Positions 6,695-17,100 of a stretch of DNA of 47,279 nt are shown piece after piece; within the stretch, counting starts at the first letter, position 1, and every line of letters begins with the position of its first letter. The position numbers were made by a program, and so were the translations under genes. Source of the stretch: Gemmata sp. (lineage in GTDB: Bacteria > Planctomycetota > Planctomycetia > Gemmatales > Gemmataceae); assembly GCA_025055115.1 (NCBI GenBank), contig JANWYJ010000022.1:1-47279 (forward strand), read 5' to 3'. The notes beneath the pieces are model-generated. The model saw only the letters and a list, made by a program, of their open reading frames with translations, had not been told where the DNA came from and did not search any database.

Positions 6695-8716
6695 GATACT
6701 GGCGACGAAGTTCAGAACGTCGGTGGCGCTCGATTCGTTATATCCATAATTGCGAATCAGGCGACTCTTGACGACATCAATTTTCTCTTGGGTGGCTTTG
6801 TCGACCACGTTGGAAACCAGTGAACTGAGCTTGATGGAGTCCTTCTGATCCTCAAAGAGCTTCAGTTCCAGGGCTTTTTGGAGCCGCTCGTTGGTTTTGT
6901 AGTCGAATTTCTTGCCATCGATGGCCAAGGCCCCGATGTAGTTCATGATTTCGCGGCGGAAATCGTCTTTGCGGCCTTCGGGGATGTCGATTTTCTCTTC
7001 GACGGAACGCATGAGCCGTTCGTCGGGTTCTTCGTAGTTGCCGGTGTATTTGTTGCGAACTTTCTCGCGTTGCGTGTAGGCTTTGACATTGTCGATATAG
7101 TTGGAACACAGGCGGGCGAGGGCCTCTTCGTCGGCCGCGATGGCCCGCTGGACTTCGTTTTTCACAATGTCCTCATATTCTTCGCGTACGACCGACAGCA
7201 GTTCCTTGTAGTGCCGGTATTGGTCTTCGTCCTTGATGAGGGAGTGATGCCGCAACCCCTCTTCGAGTTCTTTCATCACCATGAAGGGGTTGATGTTGTC
7301 CTCGTTGGGATGGGCGACGAGGGCATTGGAGATTTTATCTTGGATGTAACGGGGGCTGATGCCGGTCATGCCTTCGTGAACGGCATCGCGTTTTAGTTCG
7401 ATGACGTTGTCTTCGGTGAAGCCAGGCAGGGTTTTGCCGTTGTAGAGCTTCATTTTTTGCATCAGGCTGAGGCTGGCGTGTTTGGGGGGCGTCAGCCGGG
7501 TGAGAACCGCCCACATCGCGGCCACTTCGACGGTATGGGGGGCGATGTGCTTGCCGCGGACTTTCTCGGGGTTGAAGTCCTTCTCATAAATCTTGACCTC
7601 GTCGCGCAGCCGGGTGACGTAGGGGATGTCGATTTTCACCGTCCGGTCGCGGAGAGCTTCCATGAATTCGTTGTTTTGTAAGCGGCGATATTCCGGCTCG
7701 TTGGTGTGGCCAAGAATGACCTCGTCGATGTCAGTTTGGGCGAACTTCTTGGGCTTGATCTTGTGTTCTTGGCTGGCGCCGAGCAAATCGTACAGGAAGG
7801 CCACATCGAGTTTGAGAACTTCGATGAATTCCACAATACCGCGGTTGGCGATATTCAGTTCGCCATCGAAGTTGAAGGCGCGGGGGTCGGAATCCGAGCC
7901 GTATTCGGCGATTTTGCGATAGTTGATATCGCCGGTCAATTCCGTGCTGTCTTGGTTCTTCTCGTCCTTGGGCTGGAAGGTACCAATCCCGATGCGGTCT
8001 TTTTCCGACAGCACCAGCCGGTAGATTTTCACTTCATTTTCGAGCATCTTCAGCCAGTCGCCATCGTATTTGGCGAGCCGTTCGCGGTATTCGTAACGGC
8101 TGTAAGGGCTGAGATCGCCTTTGATCTTGATTTCGTAAGGATAGGGTTTGGCGCAATGTTCGTTGAGCATAGCCAACAGACGTGGCCGATGCTCTTCGGG
8201 CACCAGCTGGAGCGGTTCGCCATGCATGGGGTCTTTCGTCCAGCCGTGGCCATCGGGATTGCGCCAGGCGAAACTGAAGAGCATGCCGGCATCGGTACGG
8301 CTGTACTCTTCCAGGCCGCGTTTCAGGAGGCGGGCGATCGTGCTTTTGGCACTGCCGACCGGCCCATGGAGCAGGATCACCCGCCGTTCGGTTCCGTAGC
8401 CGAGGGCGGCACTTTTGAAGGTGTTGACCAGTTGCATGAGCGGCCGATCCAGGCCGTAAATCGCATCGGCATGCTTGGAAGCATACTCGGTGAAGAACTT
8501 GTAGCGGGGGATTTTTTCTTTGTTCTCGTACACGTCCTCAACGCCGTGGCTGAGGATCATGTCGTAGAGCCGTTGATAGGCGGTGCGCGTGACACCGGGG
8601 TGCTTCAACACGATATCGAGGTAGTCGGCAAACGACCCCTCCCAGTGCAGTTTCTTGTATTCACTGGTATCGAGTTGACTGCGCAGAGTATCGAGGATTG
8701 CCGTGGCGGTAGCCAT
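6668..8716 (-). CDS. prkA: PrkA family serine protein kinase / AAA+ protein
   Basis: This 682-residue protein is PrkA (YeaG in enterobacteria). The N-terminal AAA+ core carries a Walker A motif GPVGSAKST at residues 118-126, preceded by the [18 protein letters not shown] block, and the family blocks [10 protein letters not shown] and [23 protein letters not shown] follow. The C-terminal half contains the [14 protein letters not shown] region characteristic of PrkA. PrkA has been described both as a Hanks-unrelated protein kinase and as an ATP-dependent protease-like AAA+ protein. It forms a conserved functional unit with YeaH/YhbH and SpoVR in nutrient stress. ATG 8716 is preferred because the conserved sequence begins at [15 protein letters not shown]; the in-frame extension upstream is a poor, Pro/Arg-rich sequence. 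It is first in the minus-strand run that continues to spoVR. Confidence 0.95.
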   Translation of the reverse strand: MATATAILDTLRSQLDTSEYKKLHWEGSFADYLDIVLKHPGVTRTAYQRLYDMILSHGVEDVYENKEKIPRYKFFTEYASKHADAIYGLDRPLMQLVNTFKSAALGYGTERRVILLHGPVGSAKSTIARLLKRGLEEYSRTDAGMLFSFAWRNPDGHGWTKDPMHGEPLQLVPEEHRPRLLAMLNEHCAKPYPYEIKIKGDLSPYSRYEYRERLAKYDGDWLKMLENEVKIYRLVLSEKDRIGIGTFQPKDEKNQDSTELTGDINYRKIAEYGSDSDPRAFNFDGELNIANRGIVEFIEVLKLDVAFLYDLLGASQEHKIKPKKFAQTDIDEVILGHTNEPEYRRLQNNEFMEALRDRTVKIDIPYVTRLRDEVKIYEKDFNPEKVRGKHIAPHTVEVAAMWAVLTRLTPPKHASLSLMQKMKLYNGKTLPGFTEDNVIELKRDAVHEGMTGISPRYIQDKISNALVAHPNEDNINPFMVMKELEEGLRHHSLIKDEDQYRHYKELLSVVREEYEDIVKNEVQRAIAADEEALARLCSNYIDNVKAYTQREKVRNKYTGNYEEPDERLMRSVEEKIDIPEGRKDDFRREIMNYIGALAIDGKKFDYKTNERLQKALELKLFEDQKDSIKLSSLVSNVVDKATQEKIDVVKSRLIRNYGYNESSATDVLNFVASIFARGQTKK

Positions 8717-9189
8717 GACTTCCGAAGTCCTCCGAGAACCGTGCGGCGGTATCGGCGTGGCGCCGCCTGCCGCCAAGATCGGCACCGCTCGTGACACCCA
8801 AGTTTGGCTCCGGGGGTGTCGAAGGCTGAGGTTCCGCAACCAATTGTGGACTGTGGCGAAACCACCGCGCGAGCGGGAGGGGAGCTTTCTGCTTCCACTG
8901 CCGGAGATGGAAGCCCCGTTGTGCAGCGATGGGCCGGATTAAGCTAGCGATTTTCTTGACCTCTCGCAAGCCCGCCCATCCTGACTGACCACATTCGTAG
9001 AAGCCTAGCGTATTTTATCCGCTCCAAGCGTCGGACTCCAAGAGAAGTTGTCGCGGTCAGAACTGCTCTTGCGCGAATTGTGGGCTTTGTTTACATTACC
9101 CAGCCTTACGGGCGGACCCCTTGTCCGCGGGCGAATAATACCGTGCCTGAACCAGCAACTCTCACCCTCACGGTTGGAAGGAGACTCCC
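8717..9189. other. 473-base divergent intergenic region
   Basis: This is the shared upstream region of prkA (minus) and the small membrane protein gene (plus). No gene is supported here. It contains the third copy of the 14-bp word tgtccgcgggcgaa (9122-9135). A weak sigma70-like pair, TTGCGC (9069-9074) and TACATT (9092-9097) with 17-base spacing, points towards the plus-strand gene and is not strong enough to annotate on its own. Confidence 0.55.
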
Positions 9190-9582
9190 GTGCGCAATTT
9201 CCTGGCGTTGATTGGCTTTCTCGTAGTCGGATTTGTCGGTTTGGGCTGGTACATGGGGTGGTACAAACTGAGTTTCTCTCAGCATCCCGACGGTCAGCTA
9301 CAAATCACGACCAATGTGAATACCCAGAAAGTGACGGAAGATTCGGCGGCCTTTTTCCACAAAGCGGCTGCCGTGGTGGGTGGACATCTCGAAAAAGCGG
9401 CTCGCCAAACGCCCATCCCCCCCGAGGCTCCCGGCAACACCCCTGGCCCCCAGAACCGTCCGCACAGTTCCGATTTCAACCCCCTGAGCGCAACAACGCC
9501 TTCCACAATCGAACCCGCACCGCATGCCACAGTGCCTCCACCGCCCCCGCGCGAACCCATTCGTTTGATTGCGCCGAAATGA
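9190..9582 (+). CDS. Small single-pass membrane protein with Pro-rich tail
   Basis: This 130-residue protein starts with GTG 9190 after a strong GGAAGGAGA ribosome site. The first 26 residues form one hydrophobic segment (FLALIGFLVVGFVGLGWYMG). The motif GWYKLSFSQHPDGQLQITTN follows, then a helical stretch (residues 45-70) and a Pro/Thr-rich tail ending in PPPPPREPIRL. Small proteins of this layout recur in planctomycetes and have no assigned function. The Pro-rich tail probably extends into the periplasm or cytoplasm as a linker. It is a stand-alone gene. Confidence 0.8.
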   Translation: MRNFLALIGFLVVGFVGLGWYMGWYKLSFSQHPDGQLQITTNVNTQKVTEDSAAFFHKAAAVVGGHLEKAARQTPIPPEAPGNTPGPQNRPHSSDFNPLSATTPSTIEPAPHATVPPPPPREPIRLIAPK

Positions 9583-9877
9583 CGGGGGCCGTTCGCGGCA
9601 GCCTCGACTTGGAATCCAATGAACCACCTACGCTCCGCCGAGAAAGCCAGTGTCACCGCTCAGCTATCTTCTGGTGGCCACCGGAAGTGCGATGGCCCAC
9701 CCGCGATCTGCCGAGCGAGGGGCCGAACTCGAAAATCAAAGGGCAACAACTCACAAGGCAACAACTCACCCCATCACGACCACTCCATGTTCGTCGCCGT
9801 GATGGGAGGATCGACTCAAGAGCATTGGCCGGACCAGACCCTGGGTCTGGCCCGCCGTAGGGCATGGTGCATCGAGC
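9583..9877. other. Intergenic region with tandem word and hairpin
   Basis: Two convergent genes end here. The region holds a 13-bp direct repeat (ggcaacaactcac at 9742-9754 and 9757-9769) and a GC hairpin at 9834-9850. Open frames crossing it lack ribosome sites and coding character. Confidence 0.6.
9834..9850. terminator. Hairpin between convergent genes
   Basis: The sequence ccagacc-ctg-ggtctgg forms 7 perfect pairs with a 3-base loop. It lies between the plus-strand membrane protein gene and the minus-strand small membrane protein gene and could end both transcripts. No T-tract follows on either strand. Confidence 0.4.
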
Positions 9878-10102
9878 TTACGCGCCTGCTGAAGCCAACT
9901 GCGGTTTCCCCGATGAGGTTGCCGCAGCGGGGGGCGTAGGAACGACCGGCGACACGACCCGAGCCTGAGCCACCTTGCGTTCCCGGAAGATGATCCACGC
10001 CAGCGTTGCCCCCAGACACGATCCGCACGCCAGGGCGCTGACCGCGAAAATGCCCGCCATCACCATGACTTCCCAAGGTTCCAATCCGATTGGCGAAATC
10101 AT
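9878..10102 (-). CDS. Small single-pass membrane protein
   Basis: This 74-residue protein starts at ATG 10102 with GGGAG 9 bases upstream. A hydrophobic segment at about residues 11-38 (VMVMAGIFAVSALACGSCLG) is followed by the basic stretch FRERKVAQAR and an Ala/Pro/Thr tail. The two Cys residues in ACGSC could be lipid or redox sites, but there is no lipobox at a plausible place. The function is unknown. It is downstream of the dksA-like gene on the same strand. Confidence 0.7.
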   Translation of the reverse strand: MISPIGLEPWEVMVMAGIFAVSALACGSCLGATLAWIIFRERKVAQARVVSPVVPTPPAAATSSGKPQLASAGA

Positions 10103-10180
10103 TGTTGATCTCCCGCCACCCCGGCTAGGGCTTCAGAAAACGAACCGCGGGTGGCCAACGGTCGCTTCGTCACCAAAAAC

Positions 10181-10549
10181 TCATACGGGTTCCCGTTCAC
10201 CGGCACGCGCACAACGAATACAGGTCCGCGCGTAAGGAATCGCTTCGAGTCGTTCGCGGCTGATCGGCCGGCTGCAGTGTTCGCATTGGCCGAACGTTCC
10301 TTGGGCCAGGCGGTCCAAGGCGGCGCTCACTTCGTTGAGAAGGTTTTCTTCCGAAGCTAAGAGGGTGCGGGCGACCTCTTCGGCAGCTTCGCTGGTCCCG
10401 GGGTCTTCAGTCGCTCCGCCGGACAGTGCTCCGGTGGGCCGCAATGCCTCCGCTTCCAATTCCTTCACATCGCCCAAAAGACGTGCGCGCAGCGCTTGTA
10501 GCTGTTGGCGGAATTTGTTTTTCTCGTGCGTTGTCAGCTCGCGGTTCAC
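10181..10549 (-). CDS. DksA/TraR family zinc-finger protein
   Basis: This protein of about 122 residues has an N-terminal coiled-coil (residues 5-85) and a C-terminal C4 zinc finger: Cys89, Cys92, Cys110 and Cys113 in CEHCSRPISRERLEAIPYAR-TCIRC. Length and layout match the DksA/TraR family, which binds the RNA polymerase secondary channel and tunes initiation with ppGpp. GTG 10549 is chosen because GGGAG lies 7 bases upstream. An in-frame ATG 150 bases earlier would add a non-family, Cys/His-rich extension. The acidic tip residues typical of DksA (DxxDxA) are not evident, so TraR-like or planctomycete-specific DksA-like is the safer name. Confidence 0.88.
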   Translation of the reverse strand: MNRELTTHEKNKFRQQLQALRARLLGDVKELEAEALRPTGALSGGATEDPGTSEAAEEVARTLLASEENLLNEVSAALDRLAQGTFGQCEHCSRPISRERLEAIPYARTCIRCARAGEREPV

Positions 10550-10716
10550 GGTGCGGCTCCCGGTTGCAGAGGGCGATGTACGACCAATTACGCAAGCCCC
10601 GTGCCACATCGAAGAAATGGCGAATGACCGCGAAAAACCCCGCTCCAGGTCAGTCTGCAGGCCTGACCCATGTGCGGGGTTGACGCAATGATGTGCCAAG
10701 TTGACGCAGACGACGG

Positions 10717-11175
10717 TCAGTGAGTCGTGGCGGCATCGGGGGAGACACGGAAGCGGCCACGCACGGTCAATACCGGACAGGGAGCTTTGCGTAAAACACT
10801 CTCGGCCACGCTGCCGACCAGTAAACGGGTGAGACCGGACGCACCGTGCGTGCCCATCACAATCAGATCGACTTGTTTGTCCTCGGCGAATTTTAAGATT
10901 TCGGTGGCAGCGTCGCCTTCGCGCACTTCACGTTCCACGGCGATTGTGGCATCGGAGGGCTGCAATTGTTCGAGGTTGGCCCGGGCCTGGCTTGGTTCTT
11001 CGACCGGGAAGGGCACTGCAATCCCATCAGGAGCATAGACCCGCGGGGGGGGCACTACATGTAACAGTAGGAGCTTCGCCTGGTAATCCCGAGCCAGCGA
11101 GCTGGCCACTTCGAACGCCGAATGGCTTTCCGCGGAAAAGTCCGTCGGGTGAAGAATCGTTCGGATCGGCAGCAT
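10717..11175 (-). CDS. Universal stress protein, UspA family
   Basis: This 152-residue protein has a complete single Usp domain. MLPIRTILHPTDFS gives the first strand with the conserved Asp, and the ATP-binding motif G-x2-G-x9-G-S is present (Gly108, Gly111, Gly121, Ser122 in GTHGASGLTRLLVGS). The C-terminal strand APCPVLTVRG is typical. It therefore belongs to the ATP-binding UspFG-like type. ATG 11175 is preceded by GGGAGG at a good distance; the longer frame upstream is not conserved in character. It is probably a stress-induced cytoplasmic protein, 167 bases upstream of the dksA-like gene on the same strand. Confidence 0.93.
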   Translation of the reverse strand: MLPIRTILHPTDFSAESHSAFEVASSLARDYQAKLLLLHVVPPPRVYAPDGIAVPFPVEEPSQARANLEQLQPSDATIAVEREVREGDAATEILKFAEDKQVDLIVMGTHGASGLTRLLVGSVAESVLRKAPCPVLTVRGRFRVSPDAATTH

Positions 11176-11308
11176 AGGAACCTCCCAAGTCAGGGCTGTG
11201 GTAGTCTGTTGTCCAGCAAATGAGGTGCCTGTGCAACCTAGAAAGCGCAAAACCCGTGTGAAGGACGGTGCGAGCGTGATCCGCCCTTCCTCAGCGGGTT
11301 GACGTCAT

Positions 11309-11346
11309 GCTTTTTTCAATCATCTTTGCTTTTTTCAATCATCTTT
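11309..11346. repeat. Exact 19-bp tandem duplication
   Basis: Copies 11309-11327 and 11328-11346 are identical and adjacent (gcttttttcaatcatcttt). They lie about 135 bases upstream of the universal stress protein gene and 70 bases past the end of the secreted protein gene. Confidence 0.95.
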
Positions 11347-11416
11347 GGCCCGGGGGGAACCGAAGCGCTATCCCCCCTGAGGCTGGCAGACCGTCAGTCC
11401 CTAGTGACGGGGGAGG

Positions 11417-12007
11417 TTATTTCTCCGTGACAATGATTTTGACCGGTTCGCTTTTCAGCTCGGTGCCACGTCCTCCCTCGCTATCCGAGAGGGTGTATTT
11501 GACGCTCAGTTGATACTCCCCAGGCCCGGTCCAATACACATAGCGCGACGCTCCACGATTGCCATCGGACAGTTGTTGGATGGGAATTGTGTGGGTTTTA
11601 CCAGGCCCCAAGGTGACAGCTTTGGGTAGGCGGAAATCCGCGGTGAAGGCCAGACCGCTATTCATCGCCACGCTGCCGGCACCGCCGGTCAGCTCGAAGG
11701 TGTACACATTGGGATCCCCCCCCACGTAGATCGTCACTTCCCGGTCGCTGGTATTCTTCAGCTCCAACACCAGATCCACCGCGGGGGGCCGTGGGGGTTG
11801 TACTAACTGCCCTTGCTTGGATTGCTCGGCGAGTTGTTCGAGATACTTTTTGTATTCAGCGGGCGTTTTACCGCCACCATCGAACTTATATTTGTCGGTT
11901 TTGGCGATCAGGGTCAGTTTGATGGGGCTTTGCGCGGGTTTCTCTTGGGCGGTGGTGGGAAGGTGGAGACCCGTGACAGTAACAAGTGAGGCCAAGAGCC
12001 ATTTCAT
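11417..12007 (-). CDS. Secreted hypothetical protein with beta-sandwich-like region
   Basis: This 196-residue protein starts at ATG 12007, with GGAGGA 9 bases upstream. Residues 1-19 are a signal peptide (MKWLLASLVTVTGLHLPTTA). The mature part contains VDLVLELKNTSDREVTIYVGG, a pattern seen in immunoglobulin-like or BsuPI-like domains, and ends with a Tyr-rich strand region (GPGEYQLSVKYTLSD). No catalytic motif is seen. It follows nadB by 88 bases on the same strand; the relationship is unclear. Confidence 0.82.
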   Translation of the reverse strand: MKWLLASLVTVTGLHLPTTAQEKPAQSPIKLTLIAKTDKYKFDGGGKTPAEYKKYLEQLAEQSKQGQLVQPPRPPAVDLVLELKNTSDREVTIYVGGDPNVYTFELTGGAGSVAMNSGLAFTADFRLPKAVTLGPGKTHTIPIQQLSDGNRGASRYVYWTGPGEYQLSVKYTLSDSEGGRGTELKSEPVKIIVTEK

Positions 12008-12095
12008 GGTGTCAATCCTCCGAACGGGCAGATTACCGGGGCGATACTGTGCCGACGAGACAGCCGACCTCGAAGTTTGCGAAAAAATGATCACT

Positions 12096-13712
12096 TCAGA
12101 GGGCGACGAAGGGTTCACTGGTGACATGTCGCTGGCCCCATCGGGCATCATCACGCTGGGGGTAGTCGCTGCGGAAGTGGGTGCCGCGCGATTCCTCGCG
12201 CGTCAGGGCCGCGGCGACCATCAACCGGGCGACGGTGAGCATATTTTGCAATTCCCAGCCGGCTTTACCGTCGAATTCGCGCCGCAGGGCATAGCGGCAC
12301 CAAAACCGCAAGTCTTCTTTCGCTTCGAGCAAGCGGCTGCGATCACGAACAATGCCCATTTTGCGAACCATCAAGCTACGCAGCGAGGCTGTCAGGTCGG
12401 CGATGTCGAGCCGGGTATCGTCTTCGGAGGGAGCAATGGTGTAGCGGAGGGGCCAGGCGGTCATCGCGGGGGGCATTCGCCGCGCGGCTTCCGCCGCACC
12501 GCGGCCACAGAGTGTGCCGTAAACCAACCCTTCGATCAAACTATTCGAGGCCAAACGGTTGGCGCCATGCAACCCGCTGGAGGTCACCTCACCAGCGGCC
12601 CATAGCCCCGGCACCGTCGTGCGGCCGTGCCGATCGACCGTTACCCCGCCAATCATGTAATGCGCACCAGGACGCACGGGGATACGATCCCGGGTAATGT
12701 CGAGACCAAAACTTTTGCAGACGCGGTTGATTCCAGGAAAGCGGTTGACCACCATCTGCGGGTCGAGATGGGATAAATCGAGATAAACATTGGGATGTTG
12801 CGTGCGTTCCATGGTGCGGAAGATGGCGCGGGCCACCACGTCGCGGGGGGCGAGTTCAGCGCGGGGGTCTTCCCGAAGCATGAAACGTTCCCCGTGGACA
12901 TCGCGGAGATACGCCCCTTCGCCACGGACCGCTTCACTGATCAGATAACGAGCGGAACCGGCCACATACAGTACCGTCGGGTGGAATTGCATAAATTCCA
13001 TGTCGCGCAGTTCCGCCCCGGCACGATAGGCCGCAGCCATGCCATCGCCCGTGGCCACCGGTGGGTTGGTCGTTTCCCGGTAGACCATCCCGCAACCCCC
13101 CGAAGCCAGAATCACTTGCTTGGCCCACACCAATAGTTTGTCAGGACCACTGCGCGCCACAATCGCCCCGCAACAGCGACCTTCGTGAGTGAGCAAATCA
13201 ATGGTGAAGGTTTCATCCCAGATGCGAATGTTGGGTCGGCTGCGGGCGTAAGCGATCGTCGCACGCATGACCTCAAAACCTGTCGAATCCCCCAAAGCAT
13301 GGACAATCCGCCGATGGCTGTGGCCTCCTTCCCGGGTGAGAGCCAATTGGCCATTTTCTTCGTCGAATCGAGTCCCAAATTCGATCAGTTTGTCGATCTG
13401 ATGGGGGGCCTCATGAACCACCATCTCGACCACGGCCCGATCGCACAACCCATCGCCGGCAATGAGTGTGTCTTCAACATGATTTTCGAAAGTATCTTCG
13501 GGGGACAAAACGCCGGCTATGCCCCCCTGGGCATAGGAACTATTACTTTCCGTGACCCGGTCTTTGGTGACAACCAGAACCGATAAATCACTGGGGATTT
13601 CCAAAGCAGCACGGATTCCCGCAATCCCCGCCCCGATAATGAGAATATCGGTGAACCGGTGAAGCATTTCGCGGGCGTCGAATGATACCAGATAGCGATT
13701 GGCCCCGGACAT
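12096..13712 (-). CDS. nadB: L-aspartate oxidase
   Basis: This 538-residue flavoenzyme oxidises L-aspartate to iminoaspartate, the first step of de novo NAD synthesis. It has the FAD-binding GAGIAGIRAALE motif at residues 27-38, SSYAQGGIAG (residues 58-67), REGGHSHRRIVHALGDSTG with catalytic His and Arg, and the HGANRLASNSLIEGLVYG signature of the fumarate reductase/succinate dehydrogenase flavoprotein superfamily. The EGGHSHRR and HYMIGGV blocks separate NadB from SdhA/FrdA. The length equals that of the family. nadA and nadC are not in the window. The start at ATG 13712 has only a weak ribosome site. Confidence 0.95.
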   Translation of the reverse strand: MSGANRYLVSFDAREMLHRFTDILIIGAGIAGIRAALEIPSDLSVLVVTKDRVTESNSSYAQGGIAGVLSPEDTFENHVEDTLIAGDGLCDRAVVEMVVHEAPHQIDKLIEFGTRFDEENGQLALTREGGHSHRRIVHALGDSTGFEVMRATIAYARSRPNIRIWDETFTIDLLTHEGRCCGAIVARSGPDKLLVWAKQVILASGGCGMVYRETTNPPVATGDGMAAAYRAGAELRDMEFMQFHPTVLYVAGSARYLISEAVRGEGAYLRDVHGERFMLREDPRAELAPRDVVARAIFRTMERTQHPNVYLDLSHLDPQMVVNRFPGINRVCKSFGLDITRDRIPVRPGAHYMIGGVTVDRHGRTTVPGLWAAGEVTSSGLHGANRLASNSLIEGLVYGTLCGRGAAEAARRMPPAMTAWPLRYTIAPSEDDTRLDIADLTASLRSLMVRKMGIVRDRSRLLEAKEDLRFWCRYALRREFDGKAGWELQNMLTVARLMVAAALTREESRGTHFRSDYPQRDDARWGQRHVTSEPFVAL

Positions 13713-14147
13713 GAGCGTTGATCCAACTCAAGAATTCCTGCCTTTAACCTAGGGTTTGGCAGGTGGCGAACAAGCTCCCAAGACCGGGAACGAAGCCCGA
13801 ACACCCACGAATCGCTTAAATCGCGCAGTATGCAGGGCCGTTTTTCAGGTTGGGCCATCCCTGCGATGGGAACCCCCCGGTGGTTTCACAATCCCGGGGG
13901 GAAGTTTCGCTTCTGCCTGGTTTTGGGGCGTTTGTGAGGTTTGGGAACCGTTTCTGCGCCGTTGGCGACTATAGCCATCCCCGAGGAATGCCCTGCGAGT
14001 TGCGTAGGCCAAGTGGTGACAAGAAAACGCTTTGAGGATAGCCCATTGACCTTCTCAAGGTCAGCCCCAGACCGGGTTTGAGACGTGTTCTCGGCCCAGC
14101 GCACGTCTCAAACCCCTACTGCCACTGGTCTTATGCCGATTAAGCGA
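13713..14147. other. 435-base intergenic region with hairpins
   Basis: No gene is supported. It contains an 8-bp inverted repeat with a 13-base loop (13873-13901, ccccccgg/ccgggggg), a small hairpin at 14048-14062 and a long perfect hairpin at 14074-14115. The nadB promoter is expected at its left edge but is not recognisable. Confidence 0.6.
14074..14115 (-). terminator. Perfect 14-bp stem downstream of the 1317-residue membrane protein gene
   Basis: gggtttgagacgtg (14074-14087) and cacgtctcaaaccc (14102-14115) are perfectly complementary with a 14-base loop. The hairpin lies 32 bases past the stop of the minus-strand gene. No T-tract follows, so termination may be weak or the element may protect the RNA end. 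Confidence 0.55.
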
Positions 14148-17100
14148 TCACTTGTTCTTTTTCTTGAGGGCTTCTTCAAAGCGACGGCGGGCATCTTCGA
14201 AGCCGGGAGGAGCAACGGTAGAGCCGCCAATGCCAGCACTGCCGGGCGCTGAGGGGGTTGTAGGCGTCAACTTGCCGCCGCTGCCGGTGGTGATGCCTTG
14301 GCCCGGATCGTAGGGCAGTGGCGACTTCGGCTTAGCCGAACCCGAGGTCATTTCGTCCCGGAGGTTTTTGATGTATTGCTCGTAGTCTTTGAGGAATTTG
14401 TCGTATTCTGCATCGCTCCAGCCTTTTTTCTCCTTGAGGAGCTTACGGTATTCCTCTTTCTGGAATTTCTCCAAATTGAGTTCCGCGGCTTTGAGGCGAT
14501 GGGCGGGGTCGTCGTTCATGGGGCCTTTGGCATCCGTGCCGGCGCCGGGGCGTTGTCGCCATTTCTCCAGTTGCTCCTTGAGTTGTTCGGGTTGGAGGGG
14601 TTTGTCGGGTTGCTTTTCCAATTGCCGCTGAAGCTCTTGGCGCGCTTCGGGGCCGATTTGCTCATCAAGAGCTTGTTCGGCTTGGCGGCGCGTGTCGCGG
14701 TCGCTGGACTTGAGGTCCTCGGCTTTCTTCATCAGTTCCGCGATTTCCTCGTCGGTGGTTGGGCGGTTACGGTTGGGGTCATTCCCAGTGGGTTGATTCT
14801 TGGGAGCATTTTCTAATTGTTTTTTCATATCCTCCAGTTTCTTCTGGGCCGCTTGGCGGGTTTGAGGATCGTCCGACTTCAGGTCGTTCATGAGCTTTTC
14901 GGCGTCTTTGCGATGTTGCTCCCCCATCATGGAGTCGAGTTTGTCGCGGGCCTGTTGTTTCTTGGCCTCATCGGAGCTTTGGAGGTCTTGAAGGGCCTTG
15001 GCCAACTCCTTCTTTTGCTCGTCCGTCAGTGTCGGTTGTTCGGTGTTGGTAGGCCGGTTGGAGGATTGGCCATCCAGTTGTTTTTTCAGGTCGTCGATTT
15101 TCTTTTGGGCTGCTTGACGTTTTTGCGGATCGTCCGACTGCAAATCGCGAGCAAGTTGCTCGAGTTCTTGGCGTTTCTCGGGGCCGATGGCTTGGTCGAG
15201 TTTCTTTTGCGCCTCAGCCCGTTTTTGGGGATCGTTGCTGGTCAGATCGCGGGCCGCTTGCTCCAATTCCTTCTTTTGTTGATCGGTGAACTTATCTTTC
15301 GGTTGGGGGGCGTTATTTGTAGCACCTTTTGTAGCATCGGTGGTGGGTTTGTCTTGGCCCTTCGGAGTGACACCATCACCCGCGGGGGGGGATTTCGGGT
15401 CATCGGGTTTGGCGGTCGCTGCCTCGTTGGAACCGCTGGCGGGTTTGGGTTCGCTGTCAGTGTTGGAAGGGTCCATGCCGGCGGAGTCGGCCGGTGCGGG
15501 TTTGTTCCCTTCTGCGGGTGGTGGAGCTTTCTCCGGCTTGCCGGTGCCAGCTTGGGGCTTTTCGTGGGCTTGATTGGCACCCGACGGCGTGTCGGCCTCC
15601 GTTGGCTTGTCCTGACCCGGTTGCGGCGGCTGGGCTGGGGGTTTTGTCTGACTGGCCGCTTTCGAGGCTGGATCGTTGGCGCCGGGGTTTTTCTCACCGT
15701 TGGATGATGGTTTGGCACACGAGCCGGACTTCGGGTCGTGCTGCGGGGATGAATCTTTGGGTTGCGGTTGTTGGGGTTGTGGTTTCTCGGTGCCTGCGTC
15801 AGTGGCGGGCGGGCTGGAGCGTGGTTCGGCGGGTGCCGGGTTTTGCGGCCCGGTCATTGGGTCGGAGGCTTTGGGTTCTGGTTTGGTGTTGGCCGGTTCC
15901 TGGGGCTTGGGTGTTTCGCCGTGGCTTTTGGTTTCTGCGGGCGCAGGGGTGTCGCGGCCTTCGGAAGGCTGGGGTTTTGGCTCCGCGGGGCGATCTTTGT
16001 TCAGATTTTGGTCAGCCCCTGGGCGCGGTTTGGCTTCTCCTGGTTGTTCGCGGGCTTCTTCTGGCGGCGCAGAGTGAGGTTTCCCCTCCCCAGCCGAGTT
16101 TTGGGAGCGTTCAATTTCGTTTTGTAGTTCCTGGGCCGTCTTCTCAACATCTGAGGATGGCGGTTGCTCCTTGGGGCGTTGGTTGGGATCGTTGGAGGGT
16201 TGTCCGGGTTCGTTGCCTGGGTTGTTGGGTTGTTGCTCCTTGGGCTGATTGTCCGTCTTTGGTTCGGTTTTGTCCCCGGTTTTGGGTTGTGGCTGATTGT
16301 TGTCCGGTTTTTGGGGATCGGTGGGGTTGGGTTGTTGTGACCCACGCCCTGCCGCGCGGTTTTCCTTCTCCAACTGCTGTTGTTGCTGTTGGCGATGGTG
16401 TTGTTCTTCCGCTTGGCGTTGTTGTTTTTGTTGTTCCAGATTGTTTCGCTCGGCCTCTTCCACTTTTGGGGGTGTCAGGCGAACTCGTTTCGGCGCAGAA
16501 CGTCCCACATTGGGCTTGGGTTCGGTGCAATTGTCGGTGGCTTCCAGCCAGAATTCGAGGATATCACCTTCCTTGAGTTTGGGGTCTAGCCCAGCGGGGT
16601 CTTTCAACTGGGCCAAATCAATCGAGCCTTTGTAGGTGAGGTCCGTGGGCCAAGTATCGTCGCGTTCACGGCGGAACGATCGAGCGTTGCCATTCAGGTA
16701 CGGTTGTTCCAACAAAGGCCGTTCCGCCGCTCCAACCACTTTGAGTTTGAGGGTGACGGTATCGATGCCGAAGTCGTCGCCAATTTTTCCATCGATAACG
16801 ATCTGCCCATTGGCTGGCAGTTCGATTTCGTCCTCGAGGGGGTGGGTGATGACCACTTGGGGTGCTTGATCGTTATCGACGGTGATGGTTGAAACGAATG
16901 GTTCGGCGATGGTTTCGCCGTTGCTGGCCGTGAAGGTCAGTTTGTAGCGTGCGGATTCGGTGAGTTGGAATTGGAAACGGAGGCGATCTGGCTGGCCTGG
17001 AACGACATTCCCGGTGATTGGTCCGCTTTTGCTCGGTTCGATCACCATGTGGCCATCGCGAAGTTCGCGGTTGGCTCGGGCGATGAGCGTAACGGTGGTG

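Noticed and set aside
9048-9860. Plus-strand open frame of 270 codons
   Set aside because: It overlaps the well-supported gene at 9190 in another frame, lacks a ribosome site and has Arg/Ser/Pro-rich non-protein composition.
15494-16576. Plus-strand 360-codon frame and neighbours inside the 1317-residue gene
   Set aside because: They are antisense to a Pro/Lys/Gln-rich region, which by codon composition yields long open frames rich in Gly, Trp and Cys.
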